Positions 20,902-31,104 of a stretch of 64,000 bases of DNA are shown here, piece by piece. Position 1 is the stretch's first letter. Each line of letters begins with the position of its first letter. Below the pieces are notes generated by a model, which ran no database searches, was not told the origin of the DNA, and saw only the letters and a list, made by a program, of their open reading frames with translations. The translations under genes were made by a program, and so were the position numbers. Source of the stretch: Saccharomonospora xinjiangensis XJ-54 (lineage in GTDB: Bacteria; Actinomycetota; Actinomycetes; Mycobacteriales; Pseudonocardiaceae); NCBI RefSeq assembly GCF_000258175.1, contig NZ_JH636049.1, positions 1,837,482 to 1,901,481 on the forward strand, read 5' to 3'.

Positions 20902-21222
20902 ATGGGCAGGCTCACTGTGGACAGCGACGAACTTCGCCGGTACGGAGACAAGCTGGCGGGCCACAAGGACACCGCGAGCCAGATAGCGGGGCTCGTCAAC
21001 CAGGCCGATGTCGGTGACAAGTCTTGGGGCGTCATCGGATTGATCGTCAAGTCGCGGTACACCGAGCTCCTCGAAGACCTGAACGAGACGTTCATGCTTC
21101 TTCAGGAGGGCCTGCAGTCGGGTTCGGACAAGTTCAAGGCAGCCGCGGATGGTTACCAGCAGAACGAAGAGGCCATGAAAGAACTGCTGGACGGCTTCAA
21201 GATCGAAATCGACAACCGATAG
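20902..21222 (+). CDS. EspC-like type VII secretion target, module 3
   Basis: A 106-residue paralogue of 15712 and 18689, with DKSWGVIGLIVKSRYTELL (SWG at 41-43) and Yxxx[DE] (Y85 to E89). The ATG at 20902 is preceded by a strong ggaggagg site, so the upstream in-frame ATGs are not used. The gene is 12 bases before its long WXG partner. It lies divergent from the DinB-like gene, and the 151 bases between the two starts should contain both promoters. Confidence 0.75.
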   Translation: MGRLTVDSDELRRYGDKLAGHKDTASQIAGLVNQADVGDKSWGVIGLIVKSRYTELLEDLNETFMLLQEGLQSGSDKFKAAADGYQQNEEAMKELLDGFKIEIDNR

Positions 21223-21234
21223 GCAAGGAATCCA

Positions 21235-22356
21235 GTGGCGGAAGAGAAGACCACTGCCGGGGGCGTCACGATCACCACCGGTGAGAAGACCGTTGGTCAG
21301 AAGGCGCAGGAAGCCGTCCCGTTCTACGGCAACTACCTCAAGACCAAGGAAGCTGCGGGCAAGCTGAGTGACGGCGCCGACGGCTCCGAGGTGTCCGGCC
21401 TGGCATCCGAGGGCGCCGCGTTCATCGGATCGCTCGGCACCAGCGCATTCGGTATCGCGACCGACCCGATCGGTTGGCTCGTCGGGCAGGGACTGAACTT
21501 TTTGATCAGTGTGGTCCAACCGATCGAGGACACGATCCACATCGTCAGTGGCGACGGACCCGCGCTGGCACAGGCGGCGGAGAACTTCAACGCCATCGCC
21601 GAGGGCGTGGCCAAGCTGAGGCAGCAGTTCGAGGAAGAGCTGAAGAACACGATCCAAAGCTGGGGTGGGCCCGCTTCCGAGGTGGCGGGCACGAAGCTGG
21701 GCGAGTTCGCGAACGGCATTGACGGTGTGGCAGGCCAGGCCGGTGAGGTGGCACGCCTGTTGCAGATCTCCAGCATGATCATGACGATTGTCGAGGACTT
21801 CGTCAAAGCCATCCTCACCGAGCTCATCACGTGGCTAGTCATGATCTGGGTCCCGGCTCTGGCAGCAGCGGCACCCAGCTTCGGAGCTTCGACCGCCGCG
21901 GCCGGTGCGGCCACGGCGGCGCGGGTAGCCACGACCGGCAGCCGAGTCTCGCAGGTGATCGCCAAGCTGCGCACGCTCCTGGACAAGTTCCTGGCGTTCC
22001 TGCGCAACCTGGCAAGCCGTCTGGGCAACGTCCGCACGGCCTTCCAACGATCGATGGTTCAGAAACGGGTTGCAGGTGTGTTCGCGGACATGAACCTCGA
22101 CAGCAAGAAGTCACCGCTGACCAAGCTTTGGGGTACGGACGGCATGCTCGGCGAGCGGTTGCAAGGGGGTTTTGGCAAGTCGATGTTCACCGCGCTGTCC
22201 GACACTGCGGTGTCCCAACTCGGGCTCGGTACTCGCACGAACGCGGGTATCGATAAGCCCTTGCGCAACGCCGGCAACTATCAGAAGGCCGGGGAGTACG
22301 ACGACACCGGCACCGATCAGTCCCTGCAGGAGACCAGGAACGATCTGGAGATCTGA
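21235..22356 (+). CDS. long EspA-like WXG protein, module 3
   Basis: A 373-residue paralogue of 16091 and 19049. It has DPIGWLVGQGLNFLISVVQP, VSGDGPALAQAAENFNAIA, QSWGG (W143-G145), the hydrophobic stretch near 190-215 (AILTELITWLVMIWVPALA) and an Ala-rich helix. The C-terminus carries a Gly-Thr-rich segment LGLGTRTNAGIDKP and an acidic end. It starts at GTG 21235 with AAGGAAT upstream. It is closer to module 1 than to module 2 in the membrane region. Function is inferred only from pairing with an EspC-like protein and the WXG motif. Confidence 0.65.
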   Translation: MAEEKTTAGGVTITTGEKTVGQKAQEAVPFYGNYLKTKEAAGKLSDGADGSEVSGLASEGAAFIGSLGTSAFGIATDPIGWLVGQGLNFLISVVQPIEDTIHIVSGDGPALAQAAENFNAIAEGVAKLRQQFEEELKNTIQSWGGPASEVAGTKLGEFANGIDGVAGQAGEVARLLQISSMIMTIVEDFVKAILTELITWLVMIWVPALAAAAPSFGASTAAAGAATAARVATTGSRVSQVIAKLRTLLDKFLAFLRNLASRLGNVRTAFQRSMVQKRVAGVFADMNLDSKKSPLTKLWGTDGMLGERLQGGFGKSMFTALSDTAVSQLGLGTRTNAGIDKPLRNAGNYQKAGEYDDTGTDQSLQETRNDLEI

Positions 22357-22359
22357 CCG

Positions 22360-23160
22360 ATGGAAATCTGGATCGATCTCTCACCGCTGCTGGGGGCCAT
22401 GGCACTAGGAATCGGCCTGCTTTTCTGGTGGCAGTGGCATAGTGCGCGCAAGGAACAACGCGAGCACGTCGAAGCGCTCACCGCACTCGCCGCACGCCTC
22501 GGGGGCACGATCTCCCATGCTGAGAACGCGACGGCATGGTCGGCAGAGCTGCTCCGGCCGTTCAGGAATTTCACCGGAGGCTTCATCAACTGGCTGGGCA
22601 CAGTGCGGCGCCCCCGATTCGAGATCGCGCTCGATTTCGAACGCGGAGCGTGGCGGCTTCGGGTGACCGAAGCATCAATGGAAAGACGCGGCTCCAACGG
22701 AGCCGTGACCCGCCACGAGTGCCGCATCGAAGTGACCACCGCTGCGCTCCCGCCGGTGAAACTCGCTCGCCGTCTCTACACCGACTTCCTCGGACGGCCG
22801 CTCAAGCCAGGCGACGTACTCACCGAGGGCACCGCGGTGATCAAAGAGCCGCCGGTGACCGTGGCCGAACGCCAGGGTGAATGGCAGCGGTTATGGCTCC
22901 CGGAACCCGGCAACAGCCAGTACGCCGTGTTCGCGCACGATCCGGCCGCCGCGAACCGCATGTTCAACCGGGAAGCCCTCGAGTACCTGGTCGAAAACGC
23001 GGGTGCTCTCCCGTTCGTGCTGACCTTCGAAGCGGGATTGTTGTACGCCACGATGCCACACCGCATCATCCCCGAGGCCCTGCCGAAGATGCTCGACGCA
23101 GTCCTCGGTCTGCTCGAACGGATCCCCGGCGCGGAACCAGTCGAGAACGTGCGGCGCTGA
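22360..23160 (+). CDS. N-terminally anchored accessory protein, module 3
   Basis: A 266-residue protein with a membrane segment at residues about 8-24 (LLGAMALGIGLLFWWQWHS), a charged stretch, then a domain of about 220 residues with beta-rich patterning (RPRFEIALDFERGAWRLRV) and a C-terminal helix (IPEALPKMLDAVLGLLERI). No family is recognised. It lies three bases after the module 3 WXG protein and is followed by a strong terminator. The short hydrophobic anchor with WW recalls the module 1 protein at 17249. Dedicated partner or immunity role is possible but unproven. Confidence 0.6.
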   Translation: MEIWIDLSPLLGAMALGIGLLFWWQWHSARKEQREHVEALTALAARLGGTISHAENATAWSAELLRPFRNFTGGFINWLGTVRRPRFEIALDFERGAWRLRVTEASMERRGSNGAVTRHECRIEVTTAALPPVKLARRLYTDFLGRPLKPGDVLTEGTAVIKEPPVTVAERQGEWQRLWLPEPGNSQYAVFAHDPAAANRMFNREALEYLVENAGALPFVLTFEAGLLYATMPHRIIPEALPKMLDAVLGLLERIPGAEPVENVRR

Positions 23161-23184
23161 CAGCCGGGATGCGGGTACCGACGA

Positions 23185-23222
23185 AGAAGCCCCCGACCCA
23201 CCACAGTGGATCGGGGGCTTCC
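23185..23222. terminator. bidirectional terminator between the accessory block and rpoC
   Basis: An 11-bp inverted repeat gaagcccccga / tcgggggcttc (arms 23186-23196 and 23211-23221) lies between the convergent ends of the plus-strand gene at 22360 and the minus-strand rpoC. It can serve both. The sequence after each arm is T-poor, except for cttcc on the plus side. Confidence 0.75.
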
Positions 23223-23233
23223 TTCGCGTTCGC

Positions 23234-26200
23234 CTACCGGAAGTCGCGACCGAAGTCGTAGTCGTCCAGCGGGACAGCCGCACCGGTCCCGGTGCCGAAC
23301 ACGTCAGGCGTGTAGTAGCCGTCGTCGTAGGACGGGATCGCGTACGCGGCGACCCTGGCCTCCTCGGTCGGCTGCACCTGGATGTTGCGGTACCGGTTGA
23401 TGCCCGTACCTGCCGGGATCAACTTACCGATGATCACGTTCTCCTTGAGGCCGATCAGCGAGTCACTGCGACCGTTGATGGCCGCGTCCGTGAGCACGCG
23501 CGTCGTCTCCTGGAACGAGGCAGCCGACAACCACGAGTCGGTGGTCAGCGACGCCTTCGTGATGCCCATCAGCACGGGGCGGCCGGAGGCCGGCTCGCCA
23601 CCCTCGGCAACCGCCTGCCGGTTGACGTGCTCGAACTTGGTGCGCTCGGGCAGCTCGCCTGGCAGGAACTCGGTCGAACCGGAGTCGATGATCGTCACGC
23701 GGCGCAGCATCTGCCGCACGATGACCTCGATGTGCTTGTCGTGGATGGACACACCCTGCGCGCGGTACACCTTCTGGACCTCGTCCACGAGGTGCATCTG
23801 CGCCTCGCGGGGGCCCATCACACGCAGCACCTCGTGCGGGTCCGGCGTGCCTTCCAGCAACGGCTGACCGACCTTGACGTGGTCGCCGTCGGCCAGCGGG
23901 CCGTCGGGCGTGATCGCGAGCCGCTGCCGCTTCGACAGCTTGTCGAAGACGATCTCCTCGCTGCCGTCGTCCGGGATGAGCGTGATCTTCCAGAACCGCT
24001 CGGTCTCCTCGATGCGCACGCGGCCGTCCACGTCGGCGATGGGCGCCTTGCCCTTCGGCACGCGGGCCTCGAACAGCTCGGTCACACGGGGCAGACCCGT
24101 GGTGATGTCGTCACCGGCGACACCACCCTGGTGGAACGTACGCATCGTCAGCTGCGTACCGGGCTCACCGATCGACTGGGCTGCGACGATACCGACGGCC
24201 TCGCCGACGTCCACCAGCTTGCCGGTGGCCATCGAGCGGCCGTAGCAGGTGGCGCACACGCCCATGGCCGACTCGCAGGTCAGCACGCTGCGAACCTTGA
24301 CCCTGCTGATGCCTGCCTGGATGAGCCGCTCGATAGCGGGGTCACCGAGGTCGTCACCCGCGTTCAGCACCACGTTGCCCTGCGCGTCCACCGCGTCAAC
24401 GGCGAGGTTGCGGGCGTAGACGCTGGTCTCCACGTGCTCGGCGCGCACCAAGCGGCCGTCGGGCAGCTCGTCCCCGACGGTCATCATGATGCCCCTGCCG
24501 GTGCCGCAGTCGGTCTCGCGCACGATGACGTCCTGCGACACGTCCACCAGACGACGGGTCAGGTACCCCGAGTCGGCGGTACGCAGCGCGGTGTCGGCCA
24601 GCCCCTTACGGGCACCGTGCGTGGCGATGAAGTACTCCGCCACCGACAGTCCCTCACGGAAGTTGGACTTGATCGGCCGGGGGATGTACTCACCCTTGGG
24701 GTTGGACACCAGACCACGCATACCGGCCAGCGACCGCACCTGGGTCATGTTGCCTGCCGCACCGGACTTCACGATCATCGCGATCGGGTTGTCGTCGGAG
24801 AGGTTGTCCTCCATGGCCTTGGCGACGTCCTCCGTCGCCTGGCCCCACACCTTGACGAGTTCGTTGTTCCGCTCGGTGTGGGAGAGCTGACCGCGCTGGT
24901 AGCGCTTCTCCACCTGGGCGGCCCTTGCCTCGTACTGGTCGAGGATCTCCTTCTTCTGCGGCGGAACCTGGACGTCGGAGATCGCCACCGTGACACCGGA
25001 GCGGGTGGCCCAGTGGAAACCGGCGTCCTTGAGCCCGTCGAGCGTCTGCGCGACCTGCGTCATGGAGTACCGCTCCGCGAGATCGTTGACGATCGCGGCC
25101 TGCCGCTTCTTCGGCAGCGGCTCGTTGATGAACGGATAGTCCGCGGGCAGCAGGTCGTTGAACAGCACACGGCCGAGGGTGGTCTCGGCGAGCCACGACT
25201 GGCCCGGCTCCCATCCCTTCTCGCGCAGAGCCGCTTCCTGCTCCTTGTTCGGCTGCCGGTCGCGGATGCGGATCTTCACAGGGGCGTGCAGCGAAAGCTG
25301 CTTACGGTCGTAGGCCATGACCGCCTCGGCGGGCGACGAGTACGCCGTGCCCGCACCCTTCGCGTTCTCGTCGAGCCTCGTGAGGTGGAACAGCCCGGTC
25401 ACCATGTCCAGTCGCGGCATGGCGAGCGGACGACCCGACGCGGGCGAGAGGATGTTGTTCGCCGACAGCATCAGGATGCGTGCCTCGGCCTGTGCCTCGG
25501 CCGACAGCGGCAGGTGCACCGCCATCTGGTCACCGTCGAAGTCGGCGTTGAACGCCTCACACACGAGCGGGTGCAGCTGGATGGCCTTGCCTTCCACGAG
25601 CTGCGGCTCGAACGCCTGAATACCGAGGCGGTGCAGCGTGGGAGCACGGTTGAGCAGCACGGGGTGGCCGTTGATGACCTCTTCCAGCACGTCCCACACC
25701 TGCGGGCGGGCGCGCTCGACCATCCGCTTCGCGGACTTGATGTTCTGCGCGTGGTTGAGATCGACAAGCCGCTTCATGACGAACGGCTTGAACAGCTCGA
25801 GCGCCATGTCCTTGGGCAGACCACACTGGTGCAGCTTCAACTGCGGGCCGACGATGATGACCGAACGGCCGGAGTAGTCAACGCGCTTACCGAGCAGGTT
25901 CTGACGGAAACGGCCCTGCTTGCCCTTGAGCAGATCGGACAGCGACTTCAGCGGACGGTTGCCCGGCCCCGTCACCGGACGACCGCGGCGACCGTTGTCG
26001 AACAGCGCGTCAACAGCCTCCTGAAGCATGCGCTTCTCGTTGTTGACGATGATCTCGGGAGCGCCGAGGTCGATCAGTCGCTTGAGGCGATTGTTGCGGT
26101 TGATGACGCGCCGGTACAGGTCGTTGAGGTCGGACGTGGCGAAGCGGCCACCGTCGAGCTGCACCATCGGACGCAGCTCCGGAGGGATCACGGGGATGGC

Positions 26201-27145
26201 GTCGAGCACCATGCCACGTGGGTCGTTGCCTGTCGCCTGGAACGCCGCGACGACCTTCAGCCGCTTGAGCGCGCGCAGCTTCTTCTGGCCCTTGCCGCTG
26301 CGGATGGTCTCGCGAAGCGACTCGGCCTCGGCGTCCACGTCGAACTCGCTGGCCAGCTTCTGGATCGCCTCAGCGCCCATGCCGCCGGTGAAGTACTCGC
26401 CGTATCGGTCGTACAGCTCGCGGTAGAGCTGCTCATCGACGACGAGCTGGCGCGGCTCCAGCTTGGTGAAGGTCGTCCAGACCTCCTCGAGGCGATCCAG
26501 CTCCCGCTGCGCGCGGTCGCGGATCTGCCGCATCTCGCGCTCGCCGCCCTCCTTCACCTTGCGGCGAACGTCGGCCTTGGCGCCCTCGGCCTCCAGCTCC
26601 GCGAGGTCGGCTTCGAGCTTCTGCGCGCGCTGCTCGATGTCCGCGTCGCGGCGGGCCTCGATGGTCTTCCGCTCGACGCTGATCTCGTTCTCCAGCGTCG
26701 GGAGGTCGTTGTGCCGCAGCTCGGTGTTCACGCCGGTGATGACGTACGCGGCGAAGTAAATGATCTTTTCGAGGTCCTTCGGCGCCAGGTCGAGCAGGTA
26801 ACCAAGGCGCGAGGGAACACCCTTGAAGTACCAGATGTGGGTGACGGGCGCGGCCAGTTCGATGTGGCCCATCCGCTCACGACGCACCTTGGCGCGGGTG
26901 ACCTCGACACCACAGCGCTCACAGATGATGCCCTTGAAGCGGACGCGCTTGTACTTGCCGCAGTAGCACTCCCAGTCGCGGGTGGGCCCGAAGATCTTCT
27001 CGCAGAAGAGCCCGTCCTTCTCCGGCTTGAGCGTGCGGTAGTTGATGGTCTCCGGCTTCTTGACCTCGCCGTAGGACCACTGGCGGATGTCGTCGGCCGT
27101 CGCGAGACCGATCCGGAGCTCATCGAAGAAATTGACGTCCAGCAC
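23234..27145 (-). CDS. rpoC: DNA-directed RNA polymerase subunit beta'
   Basis: The beta' subunit holds the catalytic magnesium of RNA polymerase. The 1303-residue protein starts [19 protein letters not shown]. It has the N-terminal zinc site CYCGKYKR...CERCGVEV, the catalytic NADFDGD motif near residues 531-537, the trigger loop region, and the second zinc cluster with Cys in DCGTGRG and [13 protein letters not shown]. It includes the actinobacterial beta' insertion rich in Glu and Arg around residues 140-200. The GTG at 27145 is chosen by homology; a frame upstream adds 19 unrelated residues. It follows rpoB by 121 bases that contain hairpins. Confidence 0.98.
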   Translation of the reverse strand: MLDVNFFDELRIGLATADDIRQWSYGEVKKPETINYRTLKPEKDGLFCEKIFGPTRDWECYCGKYKRVRFKGIICERCGVEVTRAKVRRERMGHIELAAPVTHIWYFKGVPSRLGYLLDLAPKDLEKIIYFAAYVITGVNTELRHNDLPTLENEISVERKTIEARRDADIEQRAQKLEADLAELEAEGAKADVRRKVKEGGEREMRQIRDRAQRELDRLEEVWTTFTKLEPRQLVVDEQLYRELYDRYGEYFTGGMGAEAIQKLASEFDVDAEAESLRETIRSGKGQKKLRALKRLKVVAAFQATGNDPRGMVLDAIPVIPPELRPMVQLDGGRFATSDLNDLYRRVINRNNRLKRLIDLGAPEIIVNNEKRMLQEAVDALFDNGRRGRPVTGPGNRPLKSLSDLLKGKQGRFRQNLLGKRVDYSGRSVIIVGPQLKLHQCGLPKDMALELFKPFVMKRLVDLNHAQNIKSAKRMVERARPQVWDVLEEVINGHPVLLNRAPTLHRLGIQAFEPQLVEGKAIQLHPLVCEAFNADFDGDQMAVHLPLSAEAQAEARILMLSANNILSPASGRPLAMPRLDMVTGLFHLTRLDENAKGAGTAYSSPAEAVMAYDRKQLSLHAPVKIRIRDRQPNKEQEAALREKGWEPGQSWLAETTLGRVLFNDLLPADYPFINEPLPKKRQAAIVNDLAERYSMTQVAQTLDGLKDAGFHWATRSGVTVAISDVQVPPQKKEILDQYEARAAQVEKRYQRGQLSHTERNNELVKVWGQATEDVAKAMEDNLSDDNPIAMIVKSGAAGNMTQVRSLAGMRGLVSNPKGEYIPRPIKSNFREGLSVAEYFIATHGARKGLADTALRTADSGYLTRRLVDVSQDVIVRETDCGTGRGIMMTVGDELPDGRLVRAEHVETSVYARNLAVDAVDAQGNVVLNAGDDLGDPAIERLIQAGISRVKVRSVLTCESAMGVCATCYGRSMATGKLVDVGEAVGIVAAQSIGEPGTQLTMRTFHQGGVAGDDITTGLPRVTELFEARVPKGKAPIADVDGRVRIEETERFWKITLIPDDGSEEIVFDKLSKRQRLAITPDGPLADGDHVKVGQPLLEGTPDPHEVLRVMGPREAQMHLVDEVQKVYRAQGVSIHDKHIEVIVRQMLRRVTIIDSGSTEFLPGELPERTKFEHVNRQAVAEGGEPASGRPVLMGITKASLTTDSWLSAASFQETTRVLTDAAINGRSDSLIGLKENVIIGKLIPAGTGINRYRNIQVQPTEEARVAAYAIPSYDDGYYTPDVFGTGTGAAVPLDDYDFGRDFR

Positions 27146-27174
27146 GTTCTTGCATCCCCTTGGGGTTCTTCTCG

Positions 27175-27258
27175 GGGGTCCGGGGTGCTTTCCCGACCCC
27201 ATCGGTTAGAGGGGTTCGGCTACCCGGTGGGGTCCAGTGGTGTTCGGACCCCACCGGG
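27175..27258 (-). promoter_or_regulatory. two hairpins in the rpoB-rpoC spacer
   Basis: A perfect 13-bp inverted repeat (cccggtggggtcc at 27223-27235, complement at 27246-27258, 10-base loop) lies 8 bases after the rpoB stop. A second, imperfect one has arms ggggtc/gacccc at 27175-27180 and 27195-27200. The first has terminator shape without a T-tract. They could cause partial termination, RNA processing or protection that sets the rpoB:rpoC ratio. Structure is seen; role is inferred. Confidence 0.5.
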
Positions 27259-27266
27259 CGGCTGGG

Positions 27267-30200
27267 TCATTGCACGACGTCGTCCACGGAGGGCGACTCG
27301 TTGCGGGACAGGTTGATGCCGAGGTTGGCGGCAGCGCGTTCGAGGTCCTCGTCGTCGGAGTCGCGCATCTCGATGGCGGCCCCGTCGGTGGAGAGCACCT
27401 CGACGTTCAAGCACAGCGACTGAAGTTCCTTCAGCAGCACCTTGAACGACTCCGGGATGCCCGGCGACGGCATGTTCTCGCCCTTGACGATGGCCTCGTA
27501 GACCTTCACCCTGCCGAGCACGTCGTCGGACTTGATCGTGAGCAGCTCCTGGAGGGTGTAGGCGGCGCCGTACGCCTGCATGGCCCAGCACTCCATTTCA
27601 CCGAAGCGCTGACCACCGAACTGCGCCTTACCACCGAGAGGCTGCTGCGTGATCATCGAGTACGGGCCGGTGGAACGAGCGTGGATCTTGTCGTCCACCA
27701 TGTGGTGCAGCTTCAGGATGTACATGTAGCCGACCGCGACCGGGTACGGGAACGGCTCACCCGTGCGACCGTCGAGCAGCGTGGCCTTGCCGTCCTCGCC
27801 GACGAGGCGGTCGCCGTCGCGGTTGGGCTTGGCACACCCGAGCAGCCCCGTCAGCTCGTGCTCCCTCGCGCCGTCGAACACCGGCGTCGCGGTGTTCGTG
27901 CCCGGCTCGACGTCCATCAGCTCCTCGGTGAGGTTCTTCGCCCACTCGGGGTTGCCCTCGACCTTCCAGCCCTGGGACGCGAGCCACCCGAGGTGCAGTT
28001 CGAGGATCTGCCCGATGTTCATACGGCGCGGAACACCGTGGGTGTTCAGCACGATGTCCACCGGGGTGCCGTCCTCGAGGAACGGCATGTCCTCGGCGGG
28101 GAGGATCTTGCCGATGACGCCCTTGTTGCCGTGACGGCCCGCGAGCTTGTCGCCGTCCTGGATCTTGCTCTTCTTCGCGACGTAGACGCGGACGAGCTCG
28201 TTGACGCCAGGGGGCAGCTCGTCGTCGTCCTCGCGGGAGAAGACCCGGACGCCGATGACCTTGCCGGTCTCGCCGTGCGGCACCTTCAGCGACGTGTCGC
28301 GCACCTCGCGCGCCTTCTCACCGAAGATCGCGCGGAGCAGGCGCTCCTCGGGGGTCAGCTCCGTCTCGCCCTTCGGCGTGACCTTGCCGACCAGGATGTC
28401 GCCGTCGCGAACCTCGGCACCGATGCGGACGATGCCGCGCTCATCGAGGTCGGCGAGCACGTCCTCCGACACGTTCGGGATGTCGCGGGTGATCTCCTCG
28501 GCGCCCAGCTTGGTGTCGCGGGCGTCGATCTCGTGCTCCTCGATGTGGATCGACGTGAGCACGTCGTCCTGCACGAGCCGCTGCGAGATGACGATGGCGT
28601 CTTCGTAGTTGTGGCCCTCCCACGGCATGACCGCCACGAGGAGGTTCTTGCCGAGGGCCATCTCGCCCTTGTCCGTCGAGGGACCGTCGGCGAGGACCTG
28701 GCCTTTCTCGACGCGGTCGCCCTCGTTGACGATCGGCCGGTGGTTGAAGCAGGTGCCCGCGTTGGTCCGGCGGAACTTGTAGAGGCCGTAGCCGCGCCGG
28801 GTGCCGTCGTCCTGCATGATCGTGATCATGTCGGCGGACAGCTCCTCGACGACGCCTGCCTCCTCGGCGACGACGACGTCACCCGCATCGACGGCTGCTG
28901 CCAGCTCGACGCCTGTCCCGACCAGCGGCGACTCGCTGCGCAGCAGCGGCACAGCCTGACGCTGCATGTTGGCACCCATGAGTGCGCGGTTGGCGTCGTC
29001 GTGCTCGAGGAACGGGATCATGGCGGTCGCCACGGACACCATCTGCCGAGGCGAGACGTCCATGTAGTCGATCTCCATGGGGTCGAGCAGCTCGACCTCG
29101 CCGCCCTTCCTCCTGCCGAGGACCTGATCCTCCGCGAAGTGGCCGTCCTCGGTCAGCGGCGCGTTGGCCTGTGCCTTGACGAAGCGGTCCTCCTCGTCGG
29201 CGGTCAGGTAGTGCACCTCGTCGGTGACCTTGCCCTCGACGACCTTCCGATACGGGGTTTCGATGAACCCGAACGGGTTAACCCTGGCGTAGGAGGCGAG
29301 TGAGCCGATCAGACCGATGTTCGGGCCTTCCGGCGTCTCGATCGGGCACATCCGGCCGTAGTGGCTCGGGTGCACGTCTCGGACGTCCATGCCTGCGCGC
29401 TCACGGGAGAGACCGCCGGGGCCGAGCGCGTTGAGGCGGCGCTTGTGGGTCAGGCCCGACAGCGGGTTGTTCTGGTCCATGAACTGCGACAGCTGCGAAG
29501 TTCCGAAGAACTCCCTGATCGCTGCCACGACAGGGCGGATGTTGATCAGCGTCTGCGGCGTGATGGCCTCGACGTCCTGGGTGGTCATCCGCTCGCGCAC
29601 CACGCGCTCCATGCGGGAGAGACCGACCCTGATCTGGTTCTGGATCAGCTCGCCGACGGTGCGGATGCGGCGGTTGCCGAAGTGGTCGATGTCGTCGATC
29701 TCGACGGGCACCTCGACGTCGCCGGAACGCATCGTCTCCTCGCCCGCGTGCAGGCGGACCAGGTACTCGACCGTGGTGACGATGTCTTCCTCGGTGAGGG
29801 TGCCGTGGTCGTAGGGGAGCTTGAGACCGAGCTTCTTGTTGACCTTGTAGCGACCGACCTTGGCCAGGTCGTAGCGCTTGTCCTTGAAGAAGAGGTTCTC
29901 CACGAGGGCCTGCGCGCTCTCCTTCGTCGGAGGCTCACCCGGCCGCAGCTTCCTGTGGATGTCGAGCAGTGCCTCGTCCTGGCCTGCCGTGTGGTCCTTC
30001 TCCAGGGTCGCGAGCAGCGTCTCGGAGAAGGAGAAGCGCTCGCGGATCTGCTCGGTCGTCCAGCCGAGAGCCTTCAGCAGCACCGTGACGGGCTGACGTC
30101 GCTTGCGGTCGATCCGCACACCCACGGTGTCGCGCTTATCGACGTCGAACTCGAGCCACGCACCGCGGCTCGGAATGATCTTGACGCTGAAGACGTCCTT

Positions 30201-30758
30201 GTCCGTGGACTTATCCACGGCCTGGTCGAAGTACACGCCGGGAGAGCGGACGAGCTGCGACACCACGACACGCTCGGTGCCGTTGATGATGAACGTGCCC
30301 TTGTCGGTCATCACGGGGAAGTCGCCCATGAAGACCGTCTGGCTCTTGATCTCACCGGTGTTGTTGTTGACGAACTCGGCGGTGACGAACAGCGGCGCCG
30401 CGTAGGTCATGTCCTTGTCCTTGCACTCCTCGACGGAGGCCTTGACCTCGTCGAAGCGCGGGTCGGAGAAGGACAGGGACATCGAGCCGGAGAAGTCCTC
30501 GATCGGGGAGATCTCGTTCAGGACCTCCTCGAGACCACCGACCGGGTTCTCGTCGCCCTCGTTGACGGCGCGTTCGTACCACGCCTCCGAACCGGTGAAC
30601 CATTCGAACGACCGGATCTGCACATCGAGAAGGTGCGGGGTGTCAAGCGGCTCGCGAATCTCCCCGAAAGAGACTCGCTTCGGTGCTCCTGGAACACCCG
30701 TTGACGGTCGAATAGAGTTGGTCGCAGCAGTGGCCTGGTTCGCGGGAGAGACTGCCAA
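27267..30758 (-). CDS. rpoB: DNA-directed RNA polymerase subunit beta
   Basis: The beta subunit of RNA polymerase, target of rifamycins. 1163 residues. The TTG at 30758 ([14 protein letters not shown]) is chosen over the ATG at 30779 because GGAAGGA lies 5 bases upstream of it and mycobacterial rpoB also starts at TTG. The rifampicin region reads [16 protein letters not shown] and [13 protein letters not shown]: Gln513, Asp516, His526 and Arg529 (E. coli numbers) are normal, but position 531 is Asn443 here in place of Ser. Other cores ([36 protein letters not shown]) are standard. Only one rpoB is visible in the window. Confidence 0.98.
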   Translation of the reverse strand: MAVSPANQATAATNSIRPSTGVPGAPKRVSFGEIREPLDTPHLLDVQIRSFEWFTGSEAWYERAVNEGDENPVGGLEEVLNEISPIEDFSGSMSLSFSDPRFDEVKASVEECKDKDMTYAAPLFVTAEFVNNNTGEIKSQTVFMGDFPVMTDKGTFIINGTERVVVSQLVRSPGVYFDQAVDKSTDKDVFSVKIIPSRGAWLEFDVDKRDTVGVRIDRKRRQPVTVLLKALGWTTEQIRERFSFSETLLATLEKDHTAGQDEALLDIHRKLRPGEPPTKESAQALVENLFFKDKRYDLAKVGRYKVNKKLGLKLPYDHGTLTEEDIVTTVEYLVRLHAGEETMRSGDVEVPVEIDDIDHFGNRRIRTVGELIQNQIRVGLSRMERVVRERMTTQDVEAITPQTLINIRPVVAAIREFFGTSQLSQFMDQNNPLSGLTHKRRLNALGPGGLSRERAGMDVRDVHPSHYGRMCPIETPEGPNIGLIGSLASYARVNPFGFIETPYRKVVEGKVTDEVHYLTADEEDRFVKAQANAPLTEDGHFAEDQVLGRRKGGEVELLDPMEIDYMDVSPRQMVSVATAMIPFLEHDDANRALMGANMQRQAVPLLRSESPLVGTGVELAAAVDAGDVVVAEEAGVVEELSADMITIMQDDGTRRGYGLYKFRRTNAGTCFNHRPIVNEGDRVEKGQVLADGPSTDKGEMALGKNLLVAVMPWEGHNYEDAIVISQRLVQDDVLTSIHIEEHEIDARDTKLGAEEITRDIPNVSEDVLADLDERGIVRIGAEVRDGDILVGKVTPKGETELTPEERLLRAIFGEKAREVRDTSLKVPHGETGKVIGVRVFSREDDDELPPGVNELVRVYVAKKSKIQDGDKLAGRHGNKGVIGKILPAEDMPFLEDGTPVDIVLNTHGVPRRMNIGQILELHLGWLASQGWKVEGNPEWAKNLTEELMDVEPGTNTATPVFDGAREHELTGLLGCAKPNRDGDRLVGEDGKATLLDGRTGEPFPYPVAVGYMYILKLHHMVDDKIHARSTGPYSMITQQPLGGKAQFGGQRFGEMECWAMQAYGAAYTLQELLTIKSDDVLGRVKVYEAIVKGENMPSPGIPESFKVLLKELQSLCLNVEVLSTDGAAIEMRDSDDEDLERAAANLGINLSRNESPSVDDVVQ

Positions 30759-31104
30759 GATGCGTCCTTCCGGGGACATAGCTGGTTGAGCAGCCGCGCT
30801 AGCAACTCGTAACGCGGACTGTCAAGGGTGCGGTGTTGCCGACCATCCTAGCTACCGCACGTGGGCAGCCTGAAAGTGGGCAGCGCAAAGAAGCAGTCTA
30901 GCCCGCAACAGGAGAGTTGTCGAGGGGACACACTCGATGGCTTGACATTCGATCGCCGATCGAGGCCCAGCCTCGCGCTTTACCTCTCCTTCTCATGTCC
31001 CGGTCCGCCTCCCGCAAGGCGGCTTCCGTGTTGCCTGTAAGCGTGAACCCCCGAAGACTCTGAGTCAAGCGTCGATCAGCGGTTCACCACCGGTTGGCGC
31101 AGCG
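30759..31104. other. intergenic region upstream of rpoB (346 bases)
   Basis: This stretch lies between the end of the mce operon and rpoB, both on the minus strand. It holds a candidate rpoB promoter at 30845-30874, a palindrome cgaggcccagcctcg (30961-30975) and a weak hairpin ccgcct/aggcgg (31005-31022). The last two may end the mce transcript. A second TTGACA-like hexamer (minus strand, complement tgtcaa) lies between the promoter and the gene but lacks a -10. No gene is seen. Confidence 0.5.
30845..30874 (-). promoter_or_regulatory. candidate rpoB promoter
   Basis: On the minus strand the -10 TAGGAT (30845-30850) is a good match to the actinobacterial housekeeping consensus; the -35 TTCAGG (30869-30874) is weak and lies 18 bases upstream. 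The start point would be near 30838, giving a leader of about 80 bases to the TTG at 30758. Confidence 0.4.

Noticed and set aside
20751..21095. N-terminal extension of the DinB-like protein to 21095
   Set aside because: It would overlap the divergent EspC-like gene on the other strand for its first 190 bases. The ATG at 20750 begins the family-like sequence.
23627..27316. A 1229-codon open frame on the plus strand across rpoC
   Set aside because: Antisense shadow of rpoC caused by high third-position GC; no protein family pattern is visible.
27237..29303. A 688-codon open frame on the plus strand across rpoB
   Set aside because: Antisense shadow of rpoB, with no recognised domains.
30759..30779. 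ATG at 30779 as the rpoB start
   Set aside because: It lacks a good binding site. The TTG at 30758 has GGAAGGA at 5 bases and matches relatives.
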